A stretch of 56,757 nucleotides of DNA from JACQFZ01 sp045810625 (GTDB taxonomy: Bacteria; Pseudomonadota; Gammaproteobacteria; Acidiferrobacterales; Sulfurifustaceae): positions 1-56,757 of the forward strand of contig JBJMVQ010000014.1 in assembly GCA_045810625.1 (NCBI GenBank), given 5' to 3'. Positions within the stretch are counted from its first letter, which is position 1; the number at the start of each line of letters is the position of its first letter. Under the pieces are notes generated by a model. It had not been told where the DNA came from, made no database searches, and was given only the letters and a program-made list of their open reading frames with translations. The position numbers and the translations under genes were made by a program. This document shows, piece after piece, positions 1 through 7,956 of the stretch.

Positions 1-1
1 C

Positions 2-562
2 GCCACCACGCTCTATGGCTACAGTCCCTATGGCGAAGCAACGCAACTTGGCGAGAGCAACGACAACAGTCTTCAGTACACCGGGCGGGAAAACGACGAC
101 ACGGGTGTCTATTATTACCGGGCGAGGTACTACGATCCGCAATTGAAGCGCTTCGTGAGTGAGGATCCGATCGGGCTTGACGGCGGGTCGAATGTTTACG
201 CGTACGTCGACGCTGACCCCCTACGGCAGATCGATCCCTACGGTTTGGAATCCTCGTCTTCCGACGATCTAAACTTTCCTGATCCTGAGGTCGCCGAACC
301 AAGCCTCGAGCGACCTTATCCTGAATGTTCGTTGCCAGGAATGCGGCAGCTCTGTAGTTTGGCGAGCAGCATTCAAAACGTTCTAGAAAGTTGCGGAATA
401 GACGGTAAAAGGAGAGGCGCGCCGTACTCAGAGGACGAAAAGGAGCATAAGAAGAATTCGAGGCCAAGTACGAGAAATAAGCACGAGGAAGGTCAGGCTC
501 AAACAAGGAAGAACAAAGGAGGAGAGAAAGGTGATCTCAGACGTCCCTATAGAAGACGCTAA
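2..562 (+). CDS. Rhs-family protein, C-terminal end (5' end outside window)
   Basis: The frame is open from the first bases of the window, so only the last 186 residues are seen. They hold the Rhs-associated core end (TGRENDDTGVYYYRARYYDP, then the DPIGLDGG motif) and the canonical tip-cleavage signature PLRQIDPYGL. The roughly 110 residues after it form the variable tip. The tip ends in a very basic stretch with KHEEGQAQTRKNKGGEKGD, a motif I associate with short nuclease-like tips of Rhs and contact-dependent toxins; that link is from memory. In known Rhs systems the tip is released and acts as a toxin. The next gene starts 12 bases downstream and is a plausible immunity partner. Confidence 0.85.
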   Translation, partial: ATTLYGYSPYGEATQLGESNDNSLQYTGRENDDTGVYYYRARYYDPQLKRFVSEDPIGLDGGSNVYAYVDADPLRQIDPYGLESSSSDDLNFPDPEVAEPSLERPYPECSLPGMRQLCSLASSIQNVLESCGIDGKRRGAPYSEDEKEHKKNSRPSTRNKHEEGQAQTRKNKGGEKGDLRRPYRRR

Positions 563-574
563 TAAGTTAAAAGC

Positions 575-1141
575 TTGTCGAGAGGATTAAAAGTGCGCCA
601 AGACATTCAGCGGTCACTAAGAGCGGGCCATATTGTCAAAGTATGGCGCGAGCGCATCGATCAGCACCCAGTCATCGGATACATTGTTCAAGCGAGCGAT
701 GAGTTAGTATTGGTCCACATGATGGACGATGGAATTCGTCTTGACGGATACTCCGTCATGCGGTTCAAAGACATCACTGAGATCGAACAGAATCCGCAAT
801 ATCGTGGCTTCTACGAACGGGCGCTGCAGCTCCGCAAACAAAGTCCAAATATCCCACGAGCGCTGTTGCTGCACGATCTTTCCGTTAGCCTTCGTTCGAT
901 AAATGAGAACTATCCGATAATGTCGATTGAAAGAGAAACTTTAGCGCCGGGAAAATGCGGTGTTGGGAAACTACATATGGTTACCGAGAGCACAGTGATT
1001 TTGAAAGTGATGACACCGGGGGCTAGATGGGAAGGCTACTCTCGTCGATATCGATTGGCGGATATCACGAGAATTGAATTTGATACTTCCTATCTTCGAG
1101 CGCTCGCTCTGGTAACCAGCTCGCGAGGTCGCCGTGGGTAG
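575..1141 (+). CDS. Candidate immunity protein with two tandem copies of one domain
   Basis: 188 residues from a TTG at 575, with GTG 593 as an alternative start. The protein contains the same unit twice: VIGYIVQASDELVLVHMMDD followed by LDGYSVMRFKDITEIE, and later GVGKLHMVTESTVILKVM followed by WEGYSRRYRLADITRIEF. Each unit predicts a short beta-barrel-like fold ending in [LW]-[DE]-G-Y then a D-I-T-x-I-E strand. It starts 12 bases after the Rhs stop codon, the usual place for an immunity gene. No signal peptide or membrane segment is visible, so a cytoplasmic protein is expected. Its base composition is more AT-rich than the chromosomal genes to the right, consistent with transfer. The function is inferred from position only. 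Confidence 0.65.
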   Translation: MSRGLKVRQDIQRSLRAGHIVKVWRERIDQHPVIGYIVQASDELVLVHMMDDGIRLDGYSVMRFKDITEIEQNPQYRGFYERALQLRKQSPNIPRALLLHDLSVSLRSINENYPIMSIERETLAPGKCGVGKLHMVTESTVILKVMTPGARWEGYSRRYRLADITRIEFDTSYLRALALVTSSRGRRG

Positions 1142-1334
1142 TTCATGTAGGCGAAGCGCATTGCACTCATCATTGGTGGCAGTTGGTTTCCCCACCCGAA
1201 CGATAACGGAGGCGGAACGTGGACGGACTGTACAGGTTGGTATTTTATCTGTAGTAGTTCCGACCTGATCTGACACCCGCCTTGAAAAGGACGGGGTTAC
1301 CCGATTTGATGGTTGTGTCGAGCAATCATCAAAA

Positions 1335-1361
1335 TGTACAAGTTTGGTATTTCCCCGACAC
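1335..1361 (+). repeat. Solo IS481-type terminal repeat
   Basis: The sequence beginning TGTACAAGTTTGGTATTTCC matches the left end of the IS481-family element at 51734 exactly over about 27 bases. No transposase follows it, so this is a solo end. Confidence 0.7.
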
Positions 1362-1370
1362 TCCGTTCTC

Positions 1371-1406
1371 GGGGACCTATCAGTAATTCTGTGTGCAAGG
1401 CAGTTT
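1371..1406. mobile_element. Possible IS256-type end remnant
   Basis: Between the two IS481-type ends lies GACCTATCAGTAATTCTGTG followed by TGCAAGG. I associate this with the terminal repeats of IS256-family elements. Only the end is present, so this is a weak call. Confidence 0.25.
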
Positions 1407-1445
1407 TTACAAGTTTGGTATTTCCCCGACACCGGGTTCTCCGAG
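1407..1445 (+). repeat. Second solo IS481-type terminal repeat
   Basis: TACAAGTTTGGTATTTCCCC and the following GACACC, GGTTCTCCGAGCG match the left end of the element at 51734 over about 38 bases, with one extra G. It abuts an Rhs remnant, as the full element does at 52993. Confidence 0.7.
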
Positions 1446-1750
1446 CGCGGCGGAGCAAATCCGGCAACACCGTGCAGTTCACGCTCGATACGAACGGCTT
1501 CATCCGCTCGATCATCGGTGCCAACGGCCACGTGTACGCGGTCGAAACCCAATCGATCCTGATCGGCCGCGTGATCTACACCGTCGCGACCCAGCTCACC
1601 GACGATCTCGGCCGAAGCCAACGCTTCAGCTAGGACGACCTCGCGCGTCTTCGCACCGTCACCGATGCCGCCGGCAACGTCTGCCAGTACGACTACGACG
1701 ATGCCGGGCGCTTGAGCCGGAAGACCGACCCCCGCGCCTCGCACACAGAG
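1446..1750 (+). pseudogene. Rhs (YD-repeat) gene remnant
   Basis: The translation carries SGNTVQFTLDTNGFIRSIIG, later LRTVTDAAGNVCQYDYDDAG and RLSRKTDPR, which are YD-repeat hallmarks. A TAG stop at 1631-1633 interrupts the frame, there is no start codon, and IS ends sit directly upstream. Similarity fades after about 1750. It is a decayed piece of a second Rhs gene. Confidence 0.65.
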
Positions 1751-1978
1751 AAGCGGATAGGCCCTCGACGGCAGTTCCTCCGGGCCCAACGCCTCCTTAC
1801 GCGCCCGGTGCCTGCGCCTCCCGAAGGATGGCAATGGTCTGTTCTTCCGTATGTCGTTGACTTATCCAAGTGCAACCATGGGAACGACAGTTTGCGTGGC
1901 GACAGGAATTAGTCGCAGCTCAGGACCGTCAACCGATTTTTGGAAGGTTCTTGTTAACTCGGAATTTCAAGCACACGG

Positions 1979-2007
1979 CAGCTTGCGAAGGGTCACTCCG
2001 CAAGCTG
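1979..2007 (-). terminator. Hairpin downstream of tRNA-Asn
   Basis: CAGCTTGCG at 1979-1987 pairs with CGCAAGCTG at 1999-2007. It lies about 28 bases past the tRNA-Asn 3' end when read on the minus strand. There is no clear T-run, so termination is only possible. Confidence 0.35.
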
Positions 2008-2034
2008 CTGATCCACGCAGAAGGACGGAAAATG

Positions 2035-2109
2035 TGGCTCCCCGGGAGGGATTCGAACCCCCGACCAAGCGGTTAACAGCCGCTTGCTCTACCACTGAGC
2101 TACCGAGGA
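2035..2109 (-). tRNA. tRNA-Asn (GUU)
   Basis: On the minus strand the cloverleaf is complete: acceptor TCCTCGG pairs with CCGGGGA (one G-U pair), D arm GCTC...GAGC, anticodon loop CTGTTAA giving GUU, T arm GGGGGTTCGAATCCCTC, discriminator G and encoded CCA at 2035-2037. Its 3' end faces the accessory region at 1-2034, the arrangement expected if that region entered at the tRNA 3' end. Confidence 0.95.
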
Positions 2110-2278
2110 AAGTGGGAAAGGCGCGTATAGTAAGGGTGCCGATTCGACATGGCAATATGAAACCCTGTCACACGACGTGCTGCCCGCAACGGAAGTGGCG
2201 GCGCCTAGCCTGAGGGCGGGGTGCCGGCATCTGGTCGCACGGCGCGAGGTGCTTGGCTGTCCAACTCAAATTGCGCCC

Positions 2279-2417
2279 GATGTAGGTTGGGTGTAGCCGC
2301 GCAGCGGCGGAACCCAACAAAATAATATTTTGGTGGGTTGGTCGCTCCTCACGTCCCTGTGCTCTCGCGACATTGGCACGTCCTGTGCGGCACGCTTCGC
2401 TTCACCCACCCTACATC
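2279..2417. repeat. Large imperfect palindrome, intergenic repeat
   Basis: GATGTAGGTTGGGTG at the left end is matched in inverted orientation by CACCCACCCTACATC at the right end, with a second inner pair (GGAACCCAAC and GTGGGTTGG). This is the structure of a common REP-like intergenic repeat in proteobacteria. The rest of the 2110-2539 gap shows nothing further. Confidence 0.6.
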
Positions 2418-2539
2418 CCGCTCGAACGCCATGCGCGGCGGATCGCTTTGCGATTCGTCCGGCTGCTTCCCGGTCACCGAAACCGGGCGTGATATTATTC
2501 TTTGCCAGCCACTATTCCCGTTGACCCATAGACAACACG

Positions 2540-4582
2540 ATGGAACATCGATTCAAACTCGCGAGCCCCTTTGCGCCGGCCGGTGACCAGCCGCAGGCCA
2601 TCGACGCGTTGATCGAGGGATTAGGGCGGGGCGACACGTGCCAGACGTTGCTCGGCGTGACCGGCTCGGGCAAGACGTTCACGGTGGCGAATGTGATCGA
2701 ACGCGTGCAGCGGCCGACGATTATTCTGGCGCCGAACAAGACGCTTGCGGCGCAGCTCTATTCCGAGATGCGCGACTTCTTTCCCGAGAATGCGGTCGAG
2801 TACTTCGTGTCGTACTACGACTACTACCAGCCGGAAGCGTACGTCCCGTCGTCGGATACTTATATAGAAAAGGACGCGTCGATCAACGAGCACATCGAGC
2901 AGATGCGGCTGTCCGCGACCAAGGCGCTGCTCGAGCGTCCAGACGCCATCGTCGTCGGCACGGTATCGGCTATCTACGGTCTCGGCGATCCGGAAACGTA
3001 CTTCAAGATGGTCTTGCACTTGCGACGCGGTGCGACACTGGATCAGCGCTCGGTACTCAAGCGGTTGGCGGAAATGCAGTACACGCGTAACGACATGGAG
3101 CTCAGGCGCGGTACGTTCCGGGTGCACGGCGATGTCATCGACGTTTACCCGGCTGAGTCCGAGCGCCTCGCGATTCGGATCGAGCTGTTCGGCGACGAGG
3201 TGGAGAGCCTGTGCGAGTTCGATCCGCTCACAGGCGAAGCCGGATCGACGATCACGCGCACGACGATTTACCCGAAGACGCACTATGTCACGGGGCGCGA
3301 CCGACTGATGGGGGCGATCGACGAGATCAAGATCGAGCTGCGCGAACGCCTGACGGAGCTGCGCGCGCAGAACAAGCTCGTCGAGGCCCAGCGGCTCGAA
3401 AGCCGCACGCTCTACGATCTCGAGATGATGCGTGAGGTCGGCTATTGCAGCGGCATCGAGAACTATTCGCGCTTTCTGTCGGGCCGCAAATCCGGCGAGC
3501 CGCCGCCGACGCTCATCGACTACTTGCCGGACAACGCGATGATGGTGATCGACGAAAGCCACGTCACGGTGCCGCAACTTGGCGGCATGTATCGTGGCGA
3601 CCGCTCGCGCAAGGAGACGCTGGTCGAATACGGCTTCCGCCTGCCGTCGGCGTTGGACAACCGGCCGCTACGGTTCGACGAGTTCGAGCGGCTGATGCCG
3701 CAGACGATTTTCGTGTCGGCAACGCCCGGTCCCTACGAACTGGAGCGCTGCCGCGGCGTCGTCATCGACCAGGTCGTGCGTCCGACCGGACTCGTCGACC
3801 CGGAAGTCGAGGTACGGCCGGTCACGGCGCAGGTCGACGATCTGTTGTCCGAGATACGCCTGCGCGTGGCGGCCAAGGAACGCGTGCTGGTCACGACGCT
3901 CACGAAGCGCATGGCGGAGGATTTGACCGAGTATCTGTTCGAGCACGGTGTCAAAGTTCGGTATCTGCACTCGGACATCGACACCGTCGAGCGCGCGGAG
4001 ATCATCCGCGATCTGCGCGCCGGCGTGTTCGACGTGCTCGTCGGGATCAACCTGCTGCGCGAGGGACTCGATCTCCCCGAGGTGTCGCTGGTCGCGATCC
4101 TCGACGCCGATAAGGAAGGTTTCCTGCGCTCGACGCGCTCGCTGATTCAGACGATTGGCCGCGCGGCGCGAAATCTCAACGGCAAGGTGATCCTCTACGG
4201 CGACCGGGTGACCGAATCGATGCGGGCCGCGCTCGACGAGACGGAGCGGCGCCGCAATAAGCAGATCGAGTACAACCACAAGCACGGCATCGTCGCTCGG
4301 GGTATCGTCAAGGAGATCAAGGAGATCATCGACGGCGTGCATCCGGCGCGGCCGGGGGCGGCGCGCGGCGCAACCGGGCGCGACGTCTGGCAGGCGGCGG
4401 AGGAGGGTGCCGAGTTCCAGGCGGCGACACCGCAGGCGCTGGCGAAGAAGCTGAATCAGCTCGAAAAGCAGATGCACAAGCACGCGCGCAATCTGGAGTT
4501 CGAGCAGGCGGCGGCGATCCGCGACCAGATCCGCCGGCTGCGCGAGCGTAATTTCGGCGTCGTGCAGGGTGGGAAACGTTAG
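2540..4582 (+). CDS. uvrB: Excinuclease ABC subunit B
   Basis: 680 residues, normal length for UvrB. It is the damage-verifying helicase-like subunit of nucleotide excision repair; it is loaded by UvrA and then recruits UvrC. Visible features are Walker A GVTGSGKT at residues 39-46, the damage-binding beta-hairpin region (YYDYYQPEAYVPSSDTYIEK), a DESH Walker B motif near residue 338, helicase motif VI (QTIGRAARN), and a C-terminal UVR motif (KHARNLEFEQAAAIRDQIRR) that contacts UvrC. The ATG at 2540 gives the standard N-terminus (F-K-L-A-S-P-F-x-P-x-G-D-Q). uvrC lies about 40 kb away in the same window. The following gene is tRNA-Val. Confidence 0.98.
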   Translation: MEHRFKLASPFAPAGDQPQAIDALIEGLGRGDTCQTLLGVTGSGKTFTVANVIERVQRPTIILAPNKTLAAQLYSEMRDFFPENAVEYFVSYYDYYQPEAYVPSSDTYIEKDASINEHIEQMRLSATKALLERPDAIVVGTVSAIYGLGDPETYFKMVLHLRRGATLDQRSVLKRLAEMQYTRNDMELRRGTFRVHGDVIDVYPAESERLAIRIELFGDEVESLCEFDPLTGEAGSTITRTTIYPKTHYVTGRDRLMGAIDEIKIELRERLTELRAQNKLVEAQRLESRTLYDLEMMREVGYCSGIENYSRFLSGRKSGEPPPTLIDYLPDNAMMVIDESHVTVPQLGGMYRGDRSRKETLVEYGFRLPSALDNRPLRFDEFERLMPQTIFVSATPGPYELERCRGVVIDQVVRPTGLVDPEVEVRPVTAQVDDLLSEIRLRVAAKERVLVTTLTKRMAEDLTEYLFEHGVKVRYLHSDIDTVERAEIIRDLRAGVFDVLVGINLLREGLDLPEVSLVAILDADKEGFLRSTRSLIQTIGRAARNLNGKVILYGDRVTESMRAALDETERRRNKQIEYNHKHGIVARGIVKEIKEIIDGVHPARPGAARGATGRDVWQAAEEGAEFQAATPQALAKKLNQLEKQMHKHARNLEFEQAAAIRDQIRRLRERNFGVVQGGKR

Positions 4583-4624
4583 CGGGCTGCCGCCGAACGT
4601 CGTGATCTCAAATAGCCGCTCGGC

Positions 4625-4654
4625 TTGTTTGGCTCTGCGCGAATGTGCTATTTT
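4625..4654 (+). promoter_or_regulatory. Probable sigma-70 promoter of tRNA-Val
   Basis: TTGTTT (4625-4630), 18-base spacer, TATTTT (4649-4654), ending 16 bases before the tRNA. Confidence 0.4.
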
Positions 4655-4669
4655 TCGGCCTCTTTTCAT

Positions 4670-4744
4670 AGGCGCGTAGCTCAGTGGTAGAGCACCACCT
4701 TGACATGGTGGTGGTCGGTGGTTCGATCCCACTCGCGCCTACCA
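4670..4744 (+). tRNA. tRNA-Val (GAC)
   Basis: Acceptor AGGCGCG pairs with CGCGCCT. The anticodon stem CCACC/GGTGG encloses loop TTGACAT, giving anticodon GAC. The T arm is GGTGGTTCGATCCCACT, and the CCA end is encoded. Confidence 0.95.
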
Positions 4745-4808
4745 AATTAAACTTAAGGAACCCACATGCGGCCTCTCGTATGGGTCGCCACTGAGAAAAG
4801 GTTCTGCT

Positions 4809-6752
4809 ATGCCAGTTATTACTCTGCCGGACGGCAGTCAGCGTAAGTACCCCAACCCCGTCACCGTCGCCCAGGTCGCCGCCGATATCGGACCTGGGCT
4901 CGCGCGCGCCGCGCTCGCCGGGCGCGTCGACGACCGGCTGGTGGACACGTCGTACGAGATCAGCCGCGATGCCCGTCTCGCGATCGTCACCGATCGCGAC
5001 CCGGCGGGCGTCGAAGTCCTGCGCCATTCCACGGCGCACCTGCTCGCTCAAGCCGTGAAGGAGCTTTTCCCCGACGCGCAGGTAACGATCGGCCCGGTGA
5101 TCGAAGACGGTTTCTACTACGACTTCGCTTACAAGCGCGGCTTCACCGAAGAGGATCTGCAGCGGATCGAAGAGCGTATGAAGGAGATCGCGAAGCGCGA
5201 CTATCCGGTCCAGCGGACCGTCATGGAGCGCGACGCGGCGGTGAAGTTCTTCCGCGAGCAGGGCGAGGAGTACAAGGCTCGCATCATCGAGGACATCCCC
5301 GCAGGTGAGGAGATCTCGCTTTATCGGCAGGGCGAGTTCGTCGACCTGTGCCGCGGTCCGCACGTGCCCTCCACCGGGAAGCTGCGTGCCTTCAAACTCA
5401 TGAAGACGGCCGGCGCCTACTGGCGCGGCGACTCGAAGAACGAAATGCTCGCGCGCATCTACGGTACGGCGTGGGCAAGCGACGATCAGCTCAAGGCGTA
5501 TCTGCACCGGATCGAGGAGGCGGAGAAGCGCGATCACCGCAAGATCGGCCGGCAGCTCGACCTCTTTCATATGCAGGAAGAAGCGCCGGGCATGGTGTTC
5601 TGGCACGAGCACGGCTGGCGGCTGTACCAGACGATCGTGCAGTACATGGCCGATCTCTGGCGCACGCACGGTTACCGCGAGATTCGTACCCCGCAGCTCG
5701 TCGACCGGTCGCTGTGGGAGCGTTCGGGGCACTGGGAGAAATTCCACGCGGACATGTTCGTGACCGAGTCGGAGAAGCGGCTTTACGCGATCAAGCCGAT
5801 GAACTGCCCGTGTCACGTTCAGGTGTACAACCAGGGCCTGAAGAGTTACCGCGACCTACCGCTGCGGCTGGCCGAGTTCGGCGCGTGCCATCGCAACGAA
5901 CAGTCAGGAGCGCTGCACGGCATCATGCGCGTGCGCGGCTTCGTCCAGGATGACGCCCACATTTTTTGTACCGAAGACCAGATGCAGGCCGAGATATCGG
6001 CGTTCATCGACATGCTGCACAAGGTCTACAGCGATTTCGGATTCCGCGAGATCACCTACAAGCTGTCGACCCGGCCGGCGAACCGCCTCGGGTCGGACGA
6101 AATCTGGGACCGGGCCGAGCACGCGCTGGAACAGGCACTGAACAGCAAGGGGCTGCCCTGGGACCTGCAGCCGGGCGAGGGGTCGTTTTACGGCCCGAAG
6201 ATCGAGTTCTCCCTCAAGGACAGCCTCGGCCGGGTCTGGCAGTGCGGTACGATCCAGATCGACTACAACATGCCGGAACGCCTCGGGGCGAGCTACATCG
6301 CGGAAGACGGCAGCAAGAAGACGCCGGTTATGCTGCACCGGGCGATCCTGGGGTCGATCGAGCGGTTCATCGGCATCCTGATCGAGGAGTATGCCGGGGC
6401 GTTCCCGGCATGGCTGGCGCCGGTGCAGGCGGTCGTCCTTACTATTACCGATCAGCAAAACGAGTATGCGCAGCGCGTAACCGAAGCGTTTCGCCGCCAA
6501 GGGCTGCGCATAGAAGCTGACTTGAGAAACGAGAAAATCGGCTTTAAAATCCGGGAACATACGTTGCGGCGCGTTCCGTATTTGCTCGTGGTCGGCAAGC
6601 GGGAGGCGCTCGAAGATACCCTAGCCGTGCGCACGCGTAAGGGTGAGGACTTGGGCAGCATGACGCCCGCGGTCTTCGGCGAACGCCTCACCCAAGAGAT
6701 CGCGAGCCGCGGCGTTAATTTTTTGGAGGAGCAACAACATCGCGTCGGATAA
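4809..6752 (+). CDS. thrS: Threonine--tRNA ligase
   Basis: 647 residues, close to the E. coli enzyme. It charges tRNA-Thr and edits mischarged serine. Domain order: N-terminal TGS domain (about 1-62), the second additional domain with HSTAHLLAQAVKELFPDAQV and the editing site, the class II catalytic core (about 245-535) with the zinc ligands in MNCPCH, ALHGIMR and MLHRAILGS, and the anticodon-binding domain (about 540-640). ATG 4809 has an AGAAAAGG-like site upstream. Its 3' end overlaps infC by 14 bases. It heads the conserved block thrS-infC-rpmI-rplT-pheST. The 64-base gap after tRNA-Val holds only a weak hairpin (ACCCACAT...TATGGGT); a regulatory role is not claimed. Confidence 0.98.
   Translation: MPVITLPDGSQRKYPNPVTVAQVAADIGPGLARAALAGRVDDRLVDTSYEISRDARLAIVTDRDPAGVEVLRHSTAHLLAQAVKELFPDAQVTIGPVIEDGFYYDFAYKRGFTEEDLQRIEERMKEIAKRDYPVQRTVMERDAAVKFFREQGEEYKARIIEDIPAGEEISLYRQGEFVDLCRGPHVPSTGKLRAFKLMKTAGAYWRGDSKNEMLARIYGTAWASDDQLKAYLHRIEEAEKRDHRKIGRQLDLFHMQEEAPGMVFWHEHGWRLYQTIVQYMADLWRTHGYREIRTPQLVDRSLWERSGHWEKFHADMFVTESEKRLYAIKPMNCPCHVQVYNQGLKSYRDLPLRLAEFGACHRNEQSGALHGIMRVRGFVQDDAHIFCTEDQMQAEISAFIDMLHKVYSDFGFREITYKLSTRPANRLGSDEIWDRAEHALEQALNSKGLPWDLQPGEGSFYGPKIEFSLKDSLGRVWQCGTIQIDYNMPERLGASYIAEDGSKKTPVMLHRAILGSIERFIGILIEEYAGAFPAWLAPVQAVVLTITDQQNEYAQRVTEAFRRQGLRIEADLRNEKIGFKIREHTLRRVPYLLVVGKREALEDTLAVRTRKGEDLGSMTPAVFGERLTQEIASRGVNFLEEQQHRVG
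6725..6730 (+). promoter_or_regulatory. Ribosome binding site fixing the infC start
   Basis: GGAGGA sits 8 bases before an ATC codon in the infC frame, inside the end of thrS. It has no other start to serve. Confidence 0.8.
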
Positions 6753-7257
6753 AGAGCTGCGCATAAACGGACGGATCAACGCGCCGCGAGTCCGTTTGAT
6801 CGGGGCGGACGGACAACAGGTCGGCATCGTTTCCATCCAGGAGGCGTTAAAGAAAGCAGAAGAAGCGGAATTGGACCTCGTCGAGATTTCTCCACAGGCC
6901 TCGCCGCCCGTTTGCCGTATTATGAATTACGGCAAATTTCAATACGAAGAAAGCAAGCGCCGGCACGCTGCCAAGAAAAAGCAGAAGCAGATCCAAGTTA
7001 AAGAAGTGAAGTTTCGTCCGGGGACGGACGTCGGAGACTATCAGGTCAAACTACGCAACCTGATACGTTTCCTGGAACACGGGGACAAAGCGAAAGTGAC
7101 GCTGCGTTTCCGTGGTCGGGAGATGGCCCACCAAGAGCTGGGCATGCAACTCCTGAAGCGTGTGGAAGCGGACCTCAAAGAATACGGTACGGTGGAGCAA
7201 TTCCCGCGCCTCGAGGGCCGTCAGATGGTCATGATCATCAGCCCACACAAACATTGA
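6739..7257 (+). CDS. infC: Translation initiation factor IF-3 (ATC start)
   Basis: 172 residues when started at ATC 6739. IF-3 binds the 30S subunit, prevents 50S joining and checks start codons. The start is chosen because GGAGGA lies 8 bases upstream and the product then begins with the conserved SDKELRINGRINAPRVRLIG. A later TTG at 6796 would remove that N-terminal segment. A rare start codon on infC is a known conserved feature that allows IF-3 to repress its own translation. The N- and C-terminal domains and the lysine-rich linker (KKKQKQIQVKEVKFRPGT) are intact. The gene overlaps thrS by 14 bases and precedes rpmI and rplT. Confidence 0.95.
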   Translation: MASDKELRINGRINAPRVRLIGADGQQVGIVSIQEALKKAEEAELDLVEISPQASPPVCRIMNYGKFQYEESKRRHAAKKKQKQIQVKEVKFRPGTDVGDYQVKLRNLIRFLEHGDKAKVTLRFRGREMAHQELGMQLLKRVEADLKEYGTVEQFPRLEGRQMVMIISPHKH

Positions 7258-7312
7258 CCTGTAGCGCTCGGCCGAAGTAACTCGGCAGCGCGAGAATGCG
7301 GAGTATTGAGCA

Positions 7313-7510
7313 ATGCCCAAGTTGAAAACCAACCGTGGGGCGGCGAAGCGTTTCAAGCGCACCGCCAAAGGCGGCTTCAAGCGCAGCCACTCGCACCTGC
7401 GGCACATCCTCACGAAGAAGAGCGCCAAGCGTAAGCGCGGCCTGCGCGGCACGACCATGGTCCATGATTCGGACACCCACTTGGTCGCAAAAATGCTGCC
7501 GTACGCGTGA
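7313..7510 (+). CDS. rpmI: 50S ribosomal protein L35
   Basis: 65 residues, very basic, with the family start MPKLKTNRGAAKRFKRTAKG and a C-terminal basic tract (KKSAKRKRGLRG). It is a small late-assembly protein of the large subunit. It sits 55 bases after infC and 8 bases before rplT, the universal infC-rpmI-rplT order. GGAG lies about ten bases before the ATG. In E. coli this operon is repressed by L20; no L20-binding fold was evaluated here. Confidence 0.97.
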   Translation: MPKLKTNRGAAKRFKRTAKGGFKRSHSHLRHILTKKSAKRKRGLRGTTMVHDSDTHLVAKMLPYA

Positions 7511-7518
7511 GGTGAGCC

Positions 7519-7875
7519 ATGCCACGAGTTAAACGAGGAGTTACCACCGGCGCGCGGCACAAGAAGATCATCAGCCGCGCAAAAGGTTACTACAACGCGC
7601 GCCGCAAGAACTTCAAAACCGCCAACCAGGCGGTGATGAAGGCGGGGCAGTACGCCTATCGCGACCGGCGCGCACGCAAGCGCGATTTCCGCGCGCTCTG
7701 GATCGCCCGCATCAATGCCGGTGCGCGCGCGTCCGGACTGTCGTACAGCCGATTTATGAACGGCTTGAAAAAGGCTGCGATCGAGATCGACCGCAAGGTT
7801 TTGGCGGACATCGCGATCCACGACAAGAAGACCTTTTCCGCGCTTGTCGATAAAGCCCGAGCCGCACTGGGCTGA
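7519..7875 (+). CDS. rplT: 50S ribosomal protein L20
   Basis: 118 residues, the usual length. It starts MPRVKRGVTTGARHKKIISR and contains KGYYNARRKNFKTANQAVMK, both typical of L20, which binds 23S rRNA early in assembly. The helical basic N-terminal arm and the globular C-terminal domain are complete. ATG 7519 follows a GAGGTGAGCC site. It is 8 bases after rpmI and is followed by a strong terminator, so it ends the infC-rpmI-rplT unit. Confidence 0.97.
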   Translation: MPRVKRGVTTGARHKKIISRAKGYYNARRKNFKTANQAVMKAGQYAYRDRRARKRDFRALWIARINAGARASGLSYSRFMNGLKKAAIEIDRKVLADIAIHDKKTFSALVDKARAALG

Positions 7876-7910
7876 TCGGTAAACCGGCGCCGCAAGGCAC
7901 GCAGGACGCA

Positions 7911-7942
7911 AGGGAAAGGTCGCCCGACCTTTCCCTTTTTTG
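7911..7942 (+). terminator. Rho-independent terminator after rplT
   Basis: GGGAAAGGTCG (7912-7922) pairs with CGACCTTTCCC (7925-7935) and is followed by six T residues. It lies just before pheS, so it may act as a partial terminator or attenuator. Confidence 0.85.
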
Positions 7943-7956
7943 TTTTCGGGTGAACC

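Larger units (their letters stand above)
1142..2034. other. Gene-poor stretch of mobile-element debris
   Basis: Apart from the solo IS ends and the Rhs remnant, I see no supportable gene here. The open frames on either strand lack ribosome sites and recognisable motifs. The stretch ends at the 3' end of tRNA-Asn. Confidence 0.6.

Noticed and set aside
1142..1834. Minus-strand open frame of 287 codons across the IS ends and Rhs remnant
   Set aside because: It runs through IS ends and the antisense of YD-repeat sequence, with no motif of its own.
4745..4808. thrS leader as a threonyl-tRNA-like operator or T-box
   Set aside because: Only a weak short hairpin is present and the leader is far too short for a T-box.
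6796..7257. TTG start for infC
   Set aside because: It would delete a conserved N-terminal segment and ignore the GGAGGA-ATC signal upstream.
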